NCBI GenBank assembly: GCA_022747635.1
Contig: JAKTNV010000023.1
Span: forward strand, 7,431,348-7,495,347
From: Hetaerina americana
Lineage: Eukaryota; Arthropoda; Insecta; Odonata; Calopterygidae
Length of the DNA stretch: 64,000 bases
Reading direction: 5' to 3'
Both the position numbers and the translations under genes were made by a program. Below the pieces are notes generated by a model. The model had not been told where the DNA came from, ran no database searches, and worked only from the letters and a program-made list of their open reading frames with translations. Position 1 is the stretch's first letter. The number at the start of each line of letters is the position of its first letter. Below are positions 9,176 to 19,775 of this stretch, one piece after another.

Positions 9176-9890
9176 TCCCTTAATTCTGACCAACATTCCT
9201 ATCCTTCTCCTTCCCATTCTGTGCAATATTAGCTTTTTCCTCTCCTTCACAAACTTCAGTATTTCTTTACCAATTACAATGACCTGCTTTCACCTCTCCC
9301 GCTGCCAACCCTCCAATCTACACCTTTCGTGCCTTGTTTCAATGACCACGTTTCCGTGCCGATCCGTTTTCTAACATCCTTACTAAAGGTCTCCATCGTC
9401 AATTCCCTCCACCTTGTGAAAGCTCCTTTGCCTAACACAACTCTTCTTCTTGTGTACCTACTGCTTTGACCTTTTGGTCCGAAACAGTCGCAAGATAGGT
9501 GGCAGTTCCACCAGCTCTTTCTGCTCTCCTATTTTAACGTTTATCTTAGCCTTTCTTTTTCTGGTGTACCGCATAACCTTTATCTTATTGATATTTATTC
9601 TCATCACATATCTATCGCACTGAATTTCCAATTCACACAGCGTAGCTGGCAATCTCTTGGATGACTGACAAACTAAATTTGGTCATCAGCAAACCTAACT
9701 GATTTTACAAATTCCAAGCCGACTTTCATCCCTACCTCCAGTCCTTCCCATGCCTCTTAAAAAATTTCCTCCACATACACGTTAAAGAGCACGGGTGATA
9801 ATGGACAGCCCTGCCTTACGCCTCTTCCCAACACTGCCCATCGCGGGTGTTCATCCGCCACACGCATCTGAGTGGCCTGTGGCCTGAGTG
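9176..9890 (-). mobile_element. RTE-like retrotransposon remnant
   Basis: It matches the RT and C-terminal part of the 50.5-53.2 kb copy at lower identity. Minus-strand pieces include LCELEIQCDRYVMRININK (motif D area, 9600-9650), RKRKAKINVKIG and a degraded QGCPLSPVLFN motif B near 9800. The 3' UTR is lost. Many stops. Confidence 0.75.
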
Positions 9891-9899
9891 ACCCGTGGC

Positions 9900-11690
9900 A
9901 ATTTAATCATTTGAAATCTCAACGATGGGGATAACAAAGTTATCGTATCGAATCGATCTGTAACATGGCTGACGCATTTAAAATAAACGCACGTATCACG
10001 TCATCCTCGCCCCCGAGAAACGACCCTCTAGAGTAGCAGTCACGAACCCGCGGCGCGTTGGGGAAGCGGGTAAGAGGGTGTGAATTGGCGCCAGGCCCCG
10101 CCCTGGGCCCTTAACTTTGGGCTGACGTTCGAGGGGCACGTGGGGCCCGCCGTCAGCTGCGAGCCGTGACAACCGGAAGATCATTCCAGCGTCGCGCATA
10201 AATGGTCACGAAATGTCTCTTCTGGCCTTGTGGTGCTCGCCCAAGGACATTTCATTCTTAATCTGGAAGGATTAGTCAAGCGGGTGATATTCTGGATAGG
10301 CATGGGGAGTTAGTCTGTGGAGAAGAAGATAATGGGATAAGAGCGACGAGACTTCCTCGTCGATACTGCGCGAGTTCCATTTCTTCGCCGGTGGGACGGG
10401 AGGGGGGCGCCGGCGGCGGTCGGGGCCACCCACACCTCGCCGCGCCTCTTTCGAGCGCACTTCAGATCAAGATGTTTTCGAGTGCCGCGGGGGGCGAATG
10501 GAAATGGCGCGCTTCAATCCTTGGCTGATCCGTGATTAGAAATCGCGTTTCCCAGGCTCCCGCACTTTCTAGCGCGAGCCGCGGAAGGAAAAAATGGCGC
10601 TCCCCTGAGATGTCACCGGCGGTGGAGGCGCGCGTATTTTTAGAAGCTCCCCACCGCGGGTTTCATGCCGTGGGGGGCCGCTAGGGGCGAGAACACATCG
10701 GGGAACCGGCGGCGTCACCGAGCGGGAAAGAATCCTCATTCCTCAGCGTGCTCCGGAACGGCGGGAACAGACAAATGCTCCACACCAATTATGGTGCTTT
10801 GATTCTAACCCAAATGAGCATGGGCTCGAAAACGTAGGTCACTGTTTGCCGTGTTTCATTCGAAGGAATGGAAGGTGCGCCCATGTTCATTTGTATCCAC
10901 ATGGCACTATTTATTTATGTGACGGGGTCCACATCCTGCATGAACATTCAAAATTAATTAATGATTACTTTGTAGTTATTAATTGAACAATTCAAGGGAA
11001 ATAATTAATTTTTACAGAAGTATGCACGGGCTACGATATTAAAGTTTTAAATGTTTCGTAGACTTAAAATATGAGCTGCTCAGGGCGATAACTAGAACAC
11101 CCAGTTTAATCTACTTGAAAGTATTATTTACCCTTCTAGTAAAACAATGTGTACCTATTTTTTAATTTGTTTGCGTGGAATATTTTAATTATACTGTTTA
11201 TTGACGCTAGTGAACTACTCCAGACTTTCCAAAAAAAAGAGGGAAATATTTTTATGGCCTCATTCCTGGTGTTGATGGAGAAAAAATTTGGGCAGATTCA
11301 TTTTTCTAAATCATATATGATATCATTTCTAAATAAAGGGAAAAGAAGCAGCATGTCAGGACAATAGGACTAACGAGAATCTCGATGAAGGGGATGGCAC
11401 AGTTATTACAGAAGTTGGGGTAGTGACACACGCCAAGTGGAGCTATAAACCTCTGAAGGGAGTGTGTGCTGAGGGAGGGCGTGCAGGGTGTTTCAAGCGG
11501 CGATTGTCTTAAAAGATAAAAGTGCGCTTGCTCGCAAATAGCCGAGAGCTGATGGTGGGCAGATTAAGTAAAGACGTAAAGAAACGAAAGTGGAAACTAT
11601 GATATGGGGTGCAGTTTCATAGAGTTCGAAAGTTTGGCCTTTTATACAGGAGGGTAAGCGTACATTCGAGAGGCGAGTGGGAATGAATCC
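9900..11690. other. Unique sequence with a GC/CpG-rich island (about 9990-10780)
   Basis: The island is rich in CG dinucleotides and has no long coherent frame. It is followed by AT-rich unique DNA with homeodomain-like TTAATTAATGATTA near 10955. No gene or repeat is recognised. The island could be regulatory. Confidence 0.4.
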
Positions 11691-11717
11691 AAAGGCTGGA
11701 CAAGTGGAGGAGGAGAC

Positions 11718-11990
11718 CTCCACTTTCTTGCTTGTTGTGTCCTGGCCTGCGTGTTGTAGGATGGCTTTCTTGCTGCATCCTGGGGTGCAGTTTTTTGTTG
11801 GTTTGCGGTATATGTGTTTTCATGAGTGTTGGTTAAAGGGATTTTTACATGAGTGGGTGCGCTACTGTGGGTGTAATTTTCCATGTTGTTGTTTTGCATG
11901 TGGTATTGTTCCTCTTTACGGTTGGTGACCTAACACCCCCCGCCACACGCCCTTGCGGCGGCTTGCGGGGTATTACGTAGATGTAGATGA
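11718..11990 (+). mobile_element. CR1-B 3' UTR and tail only
   Basis: It starts within the family B UTR (tttcttgcttgttgtgtcctgg) and ends in the tail hairpin and a TAGATG run at 11935-11990. It is a strongly 5'-truncated copy without coding sequence. Confidence 0.85.
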
Positions 11991-12425
11991 GACCCTGAAG
12001 GCGGTAATTTAGTAGAGAACACTGGAAAATGGAGGTGGGGGAGGGTTAGAATCGGAATTATGTATAGAATTAAGGGAGGCCGAAATTATGGAGGTCACGA
12101 GTAATTTTAATATGTAGTATAGGGTTCATGGATATTGTCTGTTATGCTGATCGGCTATCTCTTAGGAGGACAGGGTCGTGTTGTGCGAAGGTTCTTTTCT
12201 TAAAGAGTAGTGGTTATTGAAGAGGGAGACCAACAGTGAAGGTTATTTCCGTCATTACGGATATGTGGATAATTGTTTAGGGGCACAATACTCGTACTCA
12301 GGGAATGAAGGAAGGGTGGGGGAGAACTGATGTCAGCATCAGCAAACTCTGAATGACAGGGTTCCCTAGTACGCACAAAAACCTGTCAAATGGCGATTAC
12401 ATATTCACTCACATTGATATAGTTA
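11991..12425. other. Unique sequence, nothing recognised
   Basis: No repeat match and no long open frame. Confidence 0.5.
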
Positions 12426-13285
12426 TAAGGAAAAGGGATAGGGGCACATATCAAGTGTCATATACATTCTATCGACTTCTTCCCCCTTTTGATTGCCTGG
12501 CGGCATATAAACCTGAACAATGACCAAGTTTGTCGGTTCTGCTTTAATCTCTTCTAGTAATATTCTATCCGTTGCTAGGTCTTTGCGGACTGTGCTTCTT
12601 CCTACCTCTTTATTTAATATTATGGCAACCCCTCGTTGGCTCTCGTCCCCTCTGTTGCATATTACTCTTTAGCTATCAATCCAGTAATCCCCGATATCCC
12701 TCCATCTCACCTCGCATAGACCAAAATTATTTATATTTCCCCTTCACATCTCTCGCTTAGTATTCTCTAATTTTCCTGTCCTAAACATTATTCCAACATT
12801 CCAAGTTCCTATTCTAACGAAATTGGTCGTCTACTTCTGCGTCTTCTGTCCTGCTGCTGTCAGTTTTCCTTTTCATGGGTTTCGTGAGATAACGACCGCG
12901 GAAGCCTTGCCTCCCCCGCTGCTGGGCACGACACACGGCCGATTGAGTCGAGTCCCGTAGTTGCCAGGACTCATATTCTCTGTACTGTCCATAAGAAAAG
13001 TCTTGAGACTAATAATTGAGGCGGTTTCCCGATGCCTTCCTCCATAGTGCTTTTAACGCGACACAATCACTCAATGGCCGCCCCACTGGGGTCAGATGCC
13101 TTTGCAGCCGCCTCACTGAGGAACAGACACTGCGTGGACTACCTTTCGTCTGGCTCCTAACCTTCGACCTATCTGGCATGGGTGACCCTACATGGGTGAG
13201 CCATTTTCATGACTCCCGCCAGCACAGCTCTAGGGATCATCGGAACGCACCAGCCCTTCCACCACGTTAAGCTGGAAGGGTTTTT
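12426..13285 (-). mobile_element. RTE-like element, 5' UTR and start of endonuclease
   Basis: On the minus strand the 5' UTR runs from about 13285. The endonuclease starts near 12830 with VRIGTWNVGIMFRTGKLENT, the usual first EN block. The sequence then reaches the segment matching 53030-53170 (a degraded PTNLVIIQVYMPP near 12490-12530) and stops. This supplies the 5' region that the 53.2 kb copy lacks. The frame is interrupted. Confidence 0.7.
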
Positions 13286-13350
13286 GCGTTCCGTGGGGCC
13301 AATATATATTTATATATTGGACCATTCATGCATACACACATAAACATATA

Positions 13351-13377
13351 CTACCTTGATCAAAAAGTTCCCGGAAT
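13351..13377 (+). repeat. mariner left terminal inverted repeat
   Basis: It begins CTACCTTGATCAAAAA and pairs with 14656-14682 with a single mismatch. Confidence 0.95.
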
Positions 13378-13555
13378 AACCACCGTGTGGCGCTCCCATC
13401 GTTCCGATTTGAGTTCTGTTTTTTTTGTTAAATTGGTACATCTGTTGTTGATATTCCCTTTAAATCTTAGTGTCATAACTTGACATTTGCAAAAGTTACG
13501 TAGCCAAGAGTACATCTAGCTCTGTGTGTGTTGGCGATTTTTTACAATTGCAGAA

Positions 13556-14629
13556 ATGGATTTAAATTTGCAACAACGAACTTGTATTAGATTTTGCGTA
13601 AAAAACGGATTTAGTGGCGCACGGACGTTGGAAATGTTGGAAAAGTGTTTCGGCAACGATTCTCTAAAAAAAACGGTCGTTTACCAGTGGCACGAGCGGT
13701 TCAGAAGTGGTCGTGAGTCAATCGAAGATGATGAACGTAGTGGCAGACCATCGACATCGAAAGTCGGTGAAAAAATTGATAAAGTAAAAGAAATGTTGGT
13801 CAATAACCGCAAATTAACCATCAGAGAAATAGCGGAGGACTTGAACATTGCCTATGGATCCGCCCAAGACATTGTGGTTAATGATTTGGGTTTCCGTCGT
13901 GTAGCAGCAAAGTTGGTGCCAAAAGACCTCAATTTCATGCAAACAAGAGACCGTGTTGACGTCGCAAAAGACATGATTTGCGAGGCTGAATCCGATCCCA
14001 CATTCATCAAAAGGATCATTACTGGAGACGAGACGTGGGTTTATGAGTACGACACGCAATCCAGACATCAGGCAAGTGAATGGCGTTCACCAAATGAGCC
14101 GAGACCAAAAAAACCACGTCGTTTTCAGTCAAAAAAGAAGGCAATGCTGACGGTTTTCATGGATTACAACGGTGTAGTGCATCATGAATTTTTGCCAGAA
14201 GGCCAGACAGTAAACAAAGAGTATTATTTGGGCGTTATGAGACGTTTGCGTGAAGCAATTCGCCGAAAGAGACCAGAAATGTGGGCAGAAAACTCGTGGA
14301 TTTTGCACCATGATAACGCACCGTCGCACAGTGCTATCATTATTCGTAATTTTTTGACGAAAAATGCAACAAATACCATCCAACAGCCACCGAATTCACC
14401 TGATTTGGCTCCCTGTGACTTCTTTCTGTTCAATCGAGTTAAAAAACCATTACGGGGAACGCGTTTTAGCAGCCGAGAGGAAGTAATGGAAAAATCGCAG
14501 GAAGCACTGATGGACATACCGAAAACCGAATATAAAAAATGTTTCGAGGATTGGATCAAGCGCTGGCATAAGTGTGTTGCAGTCGATGGGGATTACTTTG
14601 AAGGGGACAATATAGATTTAGATGAATAA
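13556..14629 (+). CDS. mariner transposase, intact (D,D34D)
   Basis: The protein has 357 residues and starts at the ATG of MDLNLQQRTCIRFC. Ten further in-frame codons upstream lack an ATG. The N-terminal part has two helix-turn-helix DNA-binding regions: VYQWHERFRSGRESIEDDER near residues 46-65, then LTIREIAEDLNIAYGSAQDI near 92-111. The RNase H-like catalytic triad is visible: Asp in ITGDETWVYEYD, Asp in HHDNAPSHSA, and Asp in SPDLAPCDFF exactly 34 residues later. The C-terminus, WIKRWHKCVAVDGDYFEG, is typical. No stop or frameshift occurs. It cuts and pastes the element at TA sites in the nucleus. It is unrelated in sequence to the two deleted mariners nearby. Confidence 0.95.
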   Translation: MDLNLQQRTCIRFCVKNGFSGARTLEMLEKCFGNDSLKKTVVYQWHERFRSGRESIEDDERSGRPSTSKVGEKIDKVKEMLVNNRKLTIREIAEDLNIAYGSAQDIVVNDLGFRRVAAKLVPKDLNFMQTRDRVDVAKDMICEAESDPTFIKRIITGDETWVYEYDTQSRHQASEWRSPNEPRPKKPRRFQSKKKAMLTVFMDYNGVVHHEFLPEGQTVNKEYYLGVMRRLREAIRRKRPEMWAENSWILHHDNAPSHSAIIIRNFLTKNATNTIQQPPNSPDLAPCDFFLFNRVKKPLRGTRFSSREEVMEKSQEALMDIPKTEYKKCFEDWIKRWHKCVAVDGDYFEGDNIDLDE

Positions 14630-14655
14630 ACTTGTATTTTTAATTTTCTGAATAA

Positions 14656-14682
14656 ATTCCGGGAAATTTTTGATCAAGGTAG
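14656..14682 (-). repeat. mariner right terminal inverted repeat
   Basis: It ends TTTTTGATCAAGGTAG, the complement of the left end, followed by the TA duplication. Confidence 0.95.
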
Positions 14683-14878
14683 TATATGTGTGTATGTATA
14701 AATGTGTAGCGAAACTATTAGACATCATTAATATTTCACAAGCGTGGCGATGTTAGTAAAAACTTGAAAACTCAATTAAGAGACACTCACCGTTTGATTT
14801 TTTTATATTTCTGTATATTTCTAAGTTTTCTTCCTTCTGTGGAGAAGAGTGGAGGAGACAGGTAATTCTGTAGTGGGA

Positions 14879-14879
<1 letters not shown>

Positions 14880-14939
<60 letters not shown>
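14880..14939. repeat. (AT)n microsatellite
   Basis: About 30 uninterrupted AT units. The open frame of alternating Ile and Tyr read across it is not a gene. Confidence 0.98.
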
Positions 14940-14940
<1 letters not shown>

Positions 14941-15154
14941 GAACAGCCAATCTCGTATATTTGAAATTCTTAGACTTGAATACATTCAAATTTCAAATCA
15001 TAGATGTTAATAAAGAAAGAAAGATAGCCAGAGGGCTGGCAATAATAATGAGCAAATGGGTGGAAAGAAGCGTGGTAAATATACGTAGATTAGGCGACTG
15101 ATTAAATGTTATTAGTAGGAGTACAAGCTGAATGAACGAACTACGTCACTGTTC

Positions 15155-15364
15155 ATGTCTACTTGCGACCAGGAAATCATGGAGAGGGTGTCTTCGCCCG
15201 AGTCTACAAGGAACCATAGGTATGAAGGAATAGAAAAGTTATACGATCAGGGAGAGGGCATGATCGCTGGGGTTCCCGAAAGGAAATATTTGATAGTGAT
15301 TGGGAATCGGAATCCGGCGGTAGGTGAAGGAAGTGATGGGTGTGGGATAGGGGACTGCGGTTAA
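15155..15364 (+). pseudogene. RTE-like endonuclease fragment
   Basis: The readable part YDQGEGMIAGVPERKYLIVI then GNRNPAVGEGSDG aligns with YDQLDALACVPAGKHLIVMG then DWNATVGEGRDG of the RTE at 52.9 kb. The catalytic D of GDWN is replaced here (GNRN). The fragment covers only about 60 residues in the middle of the endonuclease. No RT part follows. Confidence 0.65.
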
Positions 15365-15374
15365 TGAATAAGAA

Positions 15375-15438
15375 TTGGTTTAGACAACGCAAGAGGGCAA
15401 GACACCGCACTTTGCGCCTCTTGAGTTGTCTAAACCAA
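15375..15438. repeat. Hairpin with short arms
   Basis: TTGGTTTAGACAAC (15375-15388) pairs with GTTGTCTAAACCAA (15425-15438), and an adjoining AAGAGG/CCTCTT continues the stem after a small mismatch. The loop is about 20 bases. No target duplication is obvious. Confidence 0.8.
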
Positions 15439-15439
15439 A

Positions 15440-16179
15440 TCTCAGCGCTAAGACGGCATTTGAGTATAAACCCACCTTCCTCTCTACCCGATGCACAAAT
15501 ACAAACAATTTAAAGTTTTTATTCCTTGTTCGCTTTTTTCAATGTCTCCGTCAATGCTGCCTCAAAGCAAGAGAATTTAATTTAAGCTCCCTTTATTCAA
15601 CTTAGTCTTCAATTGTCTTGTGTATCAATTGCTCTTGTTCATTTCCCGTATCCATTACGGCCGTTAAACTCCGGCAAAGAAGCACCTTTGGCTGTTCATG
15701 GTGCGAATGCTTCCAGAAAACATTTGGTCCTTTGGACTAGTTGTGAGAAAATGTTATGAGAAAGATAGAGGAGATAGAGTTGGTGCTACACTTCTGCTTG
15801 CCGCTATTGGAATATGTGTCAAATATTTGGAATTTTTAGGAGAAAATGTCCTTTGAAGAGATTGAAAAAATCCAGAGGAGCTCCGCCAGGATTGTTTAAA
15901 ATTCCTACGAAAAGAGAATAAGAGGCACTGGTAATGAGAAGGAGTTAGTTTCTTATGCCCTTATGCTCGCAGATAAAGACTCGGTCACTGCAGGCCCTTT
16001 TGCTCTTTCCACCCTTGGGCCATACACTCCCATAAACTTGAACTTAGTTCTCGGAATATTTTTACTTTTAGACCAAAATGTACAGTGTCACACAAACAAA
16101 CTCATTAATTTGTCATGCAATTAGGCATTTATGTGTGCCTTTATTTGTGTGTATGATCAATTTTATTTTCTTATTGATG
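15440..16179. other. Unique sequence with a possible CR1 trace
   Basis: About 15855-15900 weakly recalls the CR1 phrase 'EEIEKIQRSSARIV', but it is too short to call. Nothing else is recognised. Confidence 0.4.
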
Positions 16180-16262
16180 TGTGGACCCATATTTGTGGAT
16201 GGATGCCAGAACCTAACACCTCCCGAAATCCGCCTTCGCGGTGTCTTTCGGGTATTGTGAAA
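16180..16262 (+). repeat. Diverged CR1 3' tail with compensatory stem changes
   Basis: Aacctaacacctcccg leads into an outer stem CCCGAAA (16222-16228) / TTTCGGG (16246-16252) and an inner stem CCGC/GCGG with a four-base loop, then TATTGTG. The sequence of both stems differs from the type tail but pairing is kept. Confidence 0.7.
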
Positions 16263-17731
16263 ATTTGCAGTGCATTACTTCATAGCTATGGTTATTTAGT
16301 AATGGATTTCCAAATGCTGTTCTTGGCATACGAGTGAGAGAGAGAGAGAGCTGCTGGTGATTGTTACAAATTCAGTTAGAGTTAGATAGAATGTAAGGCT
16401 AATTATTCTTGAGTAATATCTCTCAAGGCTAGTTTTGACGACTCTGAGCCTTTATTCTTGACTGGGAAAATGACATTTTAAACCAGCCGGTTCTACAGTT
16501 GATATCTCCAATCTTATTTCCATGGCCAACCCTGCCGTAGGGACGAGGATGTTTGAATGGATGTCTTAATCATCGCCGCAAAATAACCCTTCTCATTTAT
16601 ACAAGACATTTAGTCCGTGATTCCTTCCTGTAACGACGTTCTTCAAACAGCATAATGGTAGTCTTCAGCCTTTTTCCAGCTCAAATTTTTAATAATCAAC
16701 ACTGATTGATCATCGTGCTTCTCCTGATTTGATTCCTTTGTTGTCGCGCTCCCGGGCCCGCGGAAATGTTCTCTTGAAATGAAGACTGTGATATCACGTC
16801 CGTAGCCACCACGGCAGCGCGCAAAAACGGTGGTGCCTCGAGGTGAAATTTGAAAGGAGGAAGTAGGAAATGGAAGGGGATGCGAGCGATAAAGGAAAGC
16901 GCTCGCGGGCCTTGGGCGTCGGGGTAGCCTCGTCGGCTACGGACGGGTTCAGATTTCGGGGGCATGAACGTGATTGTGTTAACGTTTGGATCAAAATCAT
17001 TTCTGTGACTTGTGAGCAATAAGAAGTCTTCTCCCGAATACTCACCCCAACAGTCGCTGTGAAATGCGGATTTTTCGCCGAAAGCGAATTTAGTGATTTT
17101 GCGTCAAATCACCCATGTGCAAAGCACGAGTATGCAGTTGTATTGGCACACACAAGCTCACATAACCTTCAAACCGCTCACTTCTCGGGGCAGGGGGAAT
17201 TGCCACGGCAATCGACATGAAGGTAGGCACAGCATCTGCTTCCTAAGCGCACTCAATGAAAACGCCGATATTAGGAAATGGAACGGAAAGCTTTCTCTTC
17301 GGCTAGCGCCATCCGTAGCGCGGCCCCGCATCCTTGCAGGCCCCCCTCGCCTCCGCCGCACTCCGACTCCCGTCGCTCCCTCCACACAGCCTCGTTCATT
17401 CCCGGGACGACCAATACTCCTCCCGCTCTGATGGAATCCTCGACCAAGTTCACCCGTGAATAAGACCAATAAATTACTGTTTTTTTAATTCCGTATTATC
17501 ACGTGTTTAATGCTAATTAATCATTATTTCTGTATATTTAGCAGTGAAGATATGTTAGAAATGGCATTTGAGTTTATGGCGATCTTGAGCTGGCTACTGA
17601 CAAACTGAAATGAATATATGCATAAAAAATTAACGTCCACCGATCAAATTAGTACTATCGAGCAACTAGAGTCCCTGTGGGTTACTGAGTAGCTTCAGGC
17701 GTGATGTGGTGGAAGTCGAACAGAATGAATA
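16263..17731. other. Unique sequence with a CpG-rich block (about 16740-17460)
   Basis: Several overlapping frames are open on both strands in the CpG-rich part. None reads as a recognisable protein, and I treat them as composition effects. A short GA run lies at 16336-16351. Confidence 0.4.
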
Positions 17732-17791
17732 GAATAACTGATCGTAGCACTTTTCCACTATCGAGTGGAAAAGTGCTACGATCAGTTATTC
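17732..17791. repeat. Perfect 28-bp-arm hairpin with 4-base loop
   Basis: Arms 17732-17759 and 17764-17791 are exact reverse complements, and the loop is ATCG. No flanking duplication is seen. Confidence 0.95.
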
Positions 17792-18233
17792 TTCCCCGTG
17801 ACTTGTTTGGTGCTTAAGCGCCCATTATATCGGCCCACCCCCCCACCCCACTCCCTTCCGAATGGCAGCACCGAGTGCACGAATTACGAGCACTAACGAA
17901 TCATCCTCGCCCAAGCGATTGCAGGGATTCTCGTTCACTTGGTGGATTTCTCTTTCCCTTCGGATACGGCCCGGCCTTGGCAACCGGGACATCTGCCCAG
18001 GATATCTTATTATTTTGGGTTTTAAACGCCGTAACCTTGCCGACGACGTCACGGGCTCATTTTTGGCGTTCCCGCTCCATGGCCAAATGACCGCGGAGTT
18101 ACACGGAGGAAAAAGGAACGACGCGACGGGAATAGATTGACGCCTCGCAGTTTTTCGTAAGCCGGGAGGCTTCGCACGGCGGTCGATTCCGCCTGGGGCG
18201 AGTCGCGGTGGAGCCTTGGAGAGTCGGCGATGA
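17792..18233. other. GC-rich unique sequence upstream of a possible promoter
   Basis: Rich in CG dinucleotides, no repeat match. Open frames on both strands are not convincing. Confidence 0.35.
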
Positions 18234-18264
18234 GTGAGCGTGCCTCGGATTTCATGCACCGCGC

Positions 18265-18296
18265 ATTTAAATGGGCACTCGTCGAACACCTCAGTT
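18265..18296 (+). promoter_or_regulatory. Possible arthropod core promoter (TATA-like plus initiator)
   Basis: ATTTAAAT at 18265-18272 is followed by TCAGTT, a perfect arthropod initiator, at 18291-18296. The spacing (A-box to initiator A about 27) is slightly short of the usual 30. It lies in a GC-rich unique block just upstream of an ATG in good Kozak context. Confidence 0.3.
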
Positions 18297-18330
18297 CCAT
18301 CCATCCCGCGTCCCGTCCGTCTTCACTACC

Positions 18331-18426
18331 ATGGAGAGAGCGGATTGCGAGAAAGTCGAACGCTTCGCCGTAACGCCCTCGCGATCCCCCTCACCATGGG
18401 TCTTGGACGGCAGGTGGACTAATTAG
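18331..18426 (+). CDS. Candidate host first exon or small ORF (unrecognised)
   Basis: ACCATGG starts a 31-codon frame, MERADCEKVERFAVTPSRSP and onward, ending at a TAG at 18424-18426. A splice-donor-like CAG|GTGGAC near 18411 could instead take the frame into an intron. I do not recognise the peptide. Support is only the promoter-like sequence about 40 bp upstream, the start context and the absence of repeats. It may be chance. Confidence 0.25.
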   Translation: MERADCEKVERFAVTPSRSPSPWVLDGRWTN

Positions 18427-18429
18427 CGT

Positions 18430-19775
18430 GATTTCCCTCATTCGATGTGCTTCACCCACTGGAGTCACGTGCATTTCCGTTTGGTGTCCATCAGGAAAGC
18501 CAACACCCAAGTGATGATCAAATCCACGATTTAAAGTAGTCGGTGATTACACGAAGTTAACATCGTGTAAAATAAACTGCCATGACAGGTAGGCCTCAAT
18601 CGGCCTGCTGTCATAGTGCCTGCGGGAAAAAATTGGAGAAAATTATGCCGCGAAGTTCTTCGAAAGGTGGCCCTGTGCGTATACATGCGAATACATTGTA
18701 TACAATTCGAATTAAAGGCATGACATATGGCAGAATTTACATACACTCCATCATGAAAGTTCATGGTTTTCTCTCCGTAATACTCACATCCGCCGATAGT
18801 CGCACTTAAGACTGGAAAATCATTACGAGAACATCGATTGTTACCCATGATTGTAAGAAGTTTCCTCTACGGTTTTCAAAATGTTCAAATTACCGTATGT
18901 ATAAAAGTTACTCTGAAAACTAGCATCATGAGAATTTGCGCGCCTAATTTCTACCGAGAAAGCTATCAAAATATTGATTTTTGATTCTTATTTTTGGATT
19001 ACATCTCCTAGAATTTCATCTGAAATATTCCGCAAAAAGATGTGCTCAACCCTTGAAACGTTTAAACATGTACACTGATGATTTTCGTATAACGAAATCT
19101 AACAACTCGCGCAATTGAGACTCCCTCGACAATTTCTATGTTATCAAAGAGCAAGTGATATGAAAGCCTTTGCCTTGACTGCACTTCCTCTAGCAATGCG
19201 TTCAATCAATGCTGAAGGATACTTATAGTTTGAATTGCCATTACACACCGTATCTTAATTTAGACCTGTGAAAAACTGGACGTACTGCTCCTTAGATCCC
19301 AAATGTTTGATTTCCAAAATTTTGTCGTTATTAATGCACTTCATTGACAACGCTTAATTTGATGAACATTTATTTCGGACATTGAATTGATCACGGTGGG
19401 TGTACCAATCAGAACTCGTCGATAAATCAACGCACGATTTTATTCTTTGTCCATTTTGTTTCTCCAGATTGGATACTTTCCCCTATATTTCCCGTGTACG
19501 GACGACGTAGTTCCGAGTTTCTCACTCCCTGAAGCTGTATGTTTGTGAAAGAATTTCGTCACATATTCAACTGTTAGAAGGTCGAAAAATATCTCCAATG
19601 TTTTCTGCGTAAAAATGCACCAAAAGCTCAACTTCAATGTTGACACACCAAGAATATGAAGAAAAAATTGCAACTTCTATTCATACAAACTTGGCTTTGG
19701 ATCATTCATCTACGCAATACCATGACATCCATTCATGGACCATTAGGAAATATATTAAGCCATCATCTAGAAATA
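18430..19775. other. Unique AT-rich sequence, no gene recognised
   Basis: Only short open frames, no repeat that I can match. Confidence 0.5.

Larger units (their letters stand above)
13351..14682 (+). mobile_element. Full-length mariner DNA transposon
   Basis: The element is 1,332 bp, has 27-bp terminal inverted repeats and is flanked by a TA duplication (13349-13350 and 14683-14684). It contains one uninterrupted transposase gene. Size, TA target and D,D34D catalytic pattern all fit the mariner family. Nothing visible is broken. Confidence 0.95.

Noticed and set aside
14753..14989. Tyr-Ile repeat protein
   Set aside because: Translation of an (AT)n microsatellite.
19078..19105. Hammerhead-like CTGATGA...GAAA
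   Set aside because: The intervening bases cannot form stem II and no stem III or cleavage triplet fits.
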